In this document: positions 30,201 to 31,801 of the stretch, one piece after another
How positions within the stretch are numbered: the stretch's first letter is position 1
Layout: every line of letters starts with the position of its first letter
From: Mycoplasmoidaceae bacterium
GTDB lineage: Bacteria > Bacillota_I > Bacilli_A > Mycoplasmatales > Mycoplasmoidaceae
NCBI GenBank assembly: GCA_024427125.1
Contig: JAKSVN010000009.1
Location: 1 to 31,801, forward strand
DNA length: 31,801 bases
Reading direction: 5' to 3'
Made by a program: the position numbers and the translations under genes
The notes under the pieces: model-generated
What the model saw: the letters and a program-made list of their open reading frames with translations, nothing else
Databases searched by the model: none
Told to the model about the DNA's origin: nothing

Positions 30201-31298
30201 ACATTAACATCAGTTGGTAAAAACCCATATAGATTTGATCCAACAGCTGCTAATGTCTTTGACATGTATGGCTATGCTGGTCAAAGTTCAGCAACTGGAA
30301 CAATTTCTGAAGAAGCTAAAGGTGACTTTGATTCTTATTGAAATGTAATTGATAAACAATTCAATAATGGTGTAACACTACCTCTAGGTGGATTCTTAGG
30401 TATCCAAACTGCATCTGTAAACAGTCTTGATAAAGATAGTGGTCTAGCTGATGCTGCCTTTGGTACTGGATCAGTTTCATTCTCTGGTTCAGTTTATAAA
30501 ACTAAGAAAGTAGATAGAACAACTGCTACTGATACAGTTGCTTATGACCAAGGTGTTTTATATCCTTGAGCCGGTGCTGGTAAAGTAGATTCAACTGATC
30601 GTACAAAAGATACTCACTACTTTAAAGATATAGTAGCTGATGATGGTGGAGAAACAACTGATACATTTAAATATACTCAGTTAGATGTCATACCAAATGC
30701 AAGAAAACTTGCAAAGAAATTCGCTATGTTAGATGCTCCTGAAGACATTAGAAGTCTAGCAGAAAAGGTTGGCCATGAATTGACTAACAAGAACAATGTC
30801 TTCTCACAAATTGCTGATGGTCAGATCACTTTCCCATCTGTAGATACAGTAGATTTTATGAAAATTAAAATCATGAAAGAACTAATTTCTAAAGATGGCC
30901 AAGGTGCATACGTTTATGCTAATAAGTTTGAACGTTTAACAAATGTTGAACTTCGTAACGGTATGTTTGGAGACTTCTGCTTTAAGAAAGACCCTAACGA
31001 AGGTTACAAACTAATGGCTACTCAAATTAATATGTCAGATGTAACTGAAGAAAGAATGCATGCTACATATAGTGGCAATCAATGGACAATGGTTGAAAAT
31101 TCACCATTAACACTAAATGAATTCTGATACATCTTAGCAACATTTGCTAATAATAGTCAATACCAAAAAGATGCTATGAAAGATGCAATCAAGAATGTCT
31201 TAGGTGAAAAGAAACTAATTGTTCATGATGCTCAACTATACAACAAGTTTGATGGAACTTGAATTAAAGATTGAGTTAAAAAACCAATTGGTGAATAA
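27288..31298 (+). CDS. Very large surface lipoprotein (1336 aa)
   Basis: This 1336-aa protein is predicted to be secreted and lipid-anchored: KKLLISASVVAASSGLLATI with lipobox LTSC, Cys27. I do not recognise a family. The segment at about residues 50-165 is helical and charged (ELVYQWYKDRAKDSKGKV, RWEHSINKEYKEKVDSYKSK, YKHIRLLQEIKKVF) and is reminiscent of SurA-N or trigger-factor-like chaperone domains in other mycoplasma lipoproteins; this is inference only. The rest mixes Ala/Thr/Tyr/Asp-rich soluble sequence without LRR repeats or catalytic motifs. AAAGAGG precedes the ATG. Many TGA Trp codons split it under the standard code, but it is a single intact frame. It ends in a terminator and is transcribed alone. 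Confidence 0.85.
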
Positions 31299-31299
31299 G

Positions 31300-31324
31300 A
31301 AATAGGGTTATCCCTATTTTTTAT
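31300..31324 (+). terminator. Terminator of the 1336-aa lipoprotein gene
   Basis: AAATAGGG (31300-31307) pairs with CCCTATTT (31312-31319) around a 4-base loop, followed by T's. It begins 2 bases after the stop. Confidence 0.88.
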
Positions 31325-31327
31325 TTA

Positions 31328-31333
31328 TATAAT
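31328..31333 (+). promoter_or_regulatory. Promoter -10 of the small lipoprotein gene
   Basis: TATAAT ends 8 bases before the ATG at 31342, predicting a leaderless or near-leaderless mRNA. It starts inside the preceding terminator's tail. Confidence 0.5.
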
Positions 31334-31341
31334 GTGGATAT

Positions 31342-31707
31342 ATGAAAATAAGTAAATTAATATTGCCTATGGCATTAGCAGCAACAGCTGCAACACCTAT
31401 TAGTATGGTTGCATGTTCCAAAGGAACATATAGCTTAAAAATTAGAAACGAAAATCCTGATCTATTTCAAGTTACAAAAGCCCCAAAAACATTAAAGAAA
31501 AAAGAAAAGTTTGTTATTGAAGGAACTTCCGCAGTTACTCAAGATAACTTCGGCTTCTTTGTTTATTGTAAGAAAAAAGATGTCACAAAAGATTGCACAC
31601 TTAACTGATCTTCTGGTGAAGGAGGCCTTTGGTCTTGATCAATATTAGTTAACAGTGAAGCGGTTTTTGGGAATATGACTATAGGGCTTACATTAAAAGC
31701 CTCTTAA
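31342..31707 (+). CDS. Small lipoprotein (121 aa)
   Basis: This 121-aa protein has a lipoprotein signal peptide (KLILPMALAATAATPISM, lipobox MVAC, Cys25). The remaining roughly 95 residues look like one beta-rich domain (TYSLKIRNENPDLFQV, KEKFVIEGTSAV, NFGFFVYCKKKD, WSILVNSEAVFG, MTIGLTLKAS), perhaps Ig-like. The spacing and style recall one repeat unit of the C-terminal half of the 1616-aa surface protein, but I see no clear sequence identity. Three TGA codons encode Trp. There is no Shine-Dalgarno, and the promoter is almost at the start codon. The function is unknown. Confidence 0.75.
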
Positions 31708-31727
31708 GAATAAATTATTGTTAATTA

Positions 31728-31750
31728 AAAAAGAGGCATTAGCCTCTTTG
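31728..31750 (-). terminator. Terminator, best read on the minus strand
   Basis: AAAGAGGC (31730-31737) pairs with GCCTCTTT (31742-31749) around ATTA. On the minus strand it is followed by a T6 tract; on the plus strand only three T's follow. This suggests a minus-strand gene that ends to its right. A minus-strand TAA at 31793-31795 could be that gene's stop, but too little sequence remains to identify it. Confidence 0.65.
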
Positions 31751-31757
31751 CTGGAAT

Positions 31758-31787
31758 GACATGTGAAGTGCAACACTTTGCATGTTC
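31758..31787. repeat. Imperfect 13-bp inverted repeat at the right edge
   Basis: GACATGTGAAGTG (31758-31770) folds onto 31774-31786 around loop CAA, with two G-T wobbles in the middle and one possible at the end. It lies between the terminator and the window edge. It could be an RNA hairpin, a transposon end or a protein site; nothing here decides. Confidence 0.45.
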
Positions 31788-31801
31788 AAGAATTAGCTAC
31801 C

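Overview
The window is low-GC DNA from a mollicute (mycoplasma-type) genome that uses genetic code 4. TGA falls at tryptophan positions inside conserved proteins, for example before YDNE in GAPDH, and only TAA and TAG end genes. Nearly all of it is coding. Genes lie in tightly packed, often overlapping operons separated by compact hairpin terminators. The LRR/BspA-like surface proteins together with a complete SUF operon suggest a host- or protist-associated mycoplasma, but I cannot name the species.

Layout. 1-73 looks like the end of an IS3-type insertion element. 74-1865 (minus) is the infC-rpmI-rplT translation operon with a leader that may be L20-controlled, followed by an all-alpha dUTPase with its own promoter. 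1924-9081 (plus) holds two large BspA-like surface proteins: a 732-aa lipoprotein and a 1616-aa protein with LRR repeats followed by Ig-like repeats. 9135-9300 (minus) has tRNA-Lys(CUU) and tRNA-Leu(UAG). HU is at 9395. 9695-14976 (minus) is one operon, gmk-rlmN-prpC-prkC-pepF. 15071-17300 (minus) is gap-pgk. From there a plus operon runs 17361-20578: two paralogous seven-TM proteins, the ribosome-assembly GTPase RbgA, and RNase HII. 20575-22499 (minus) is proS plus a small membrane protein. 22541-22802 holds an AT palindrome and a short plus transcription unit with a structured leader and a 23-aa membrane peptide. 22848-27226 (minus) is sufC-sufD(short)-sufS-sufU-sufB. 27288-31707 (plus) encodes a 1336-aa lipoprotein and a 121-aa lipoprotein. 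The right edge holds a terminator that fits a minus-strand gene beyond the window.

How it fits together. The minus-strand core covers translation initiation and ribosome assembly, nucleotide metabolism, a Ser/Thr kinase/phosphatase pair, lower glycolysis, tRNA charging and Fe-S cluster assembly. The plus-strand blocks are surface-exposed and probably fast evolving. The best candidate for something undescribed is at 22580-22802: a predicted three-way-junction RNA whose basal helix buries the strongest Shine-Dalgarno in the window, directly in front of a 23-codon hydrophobic ORF.
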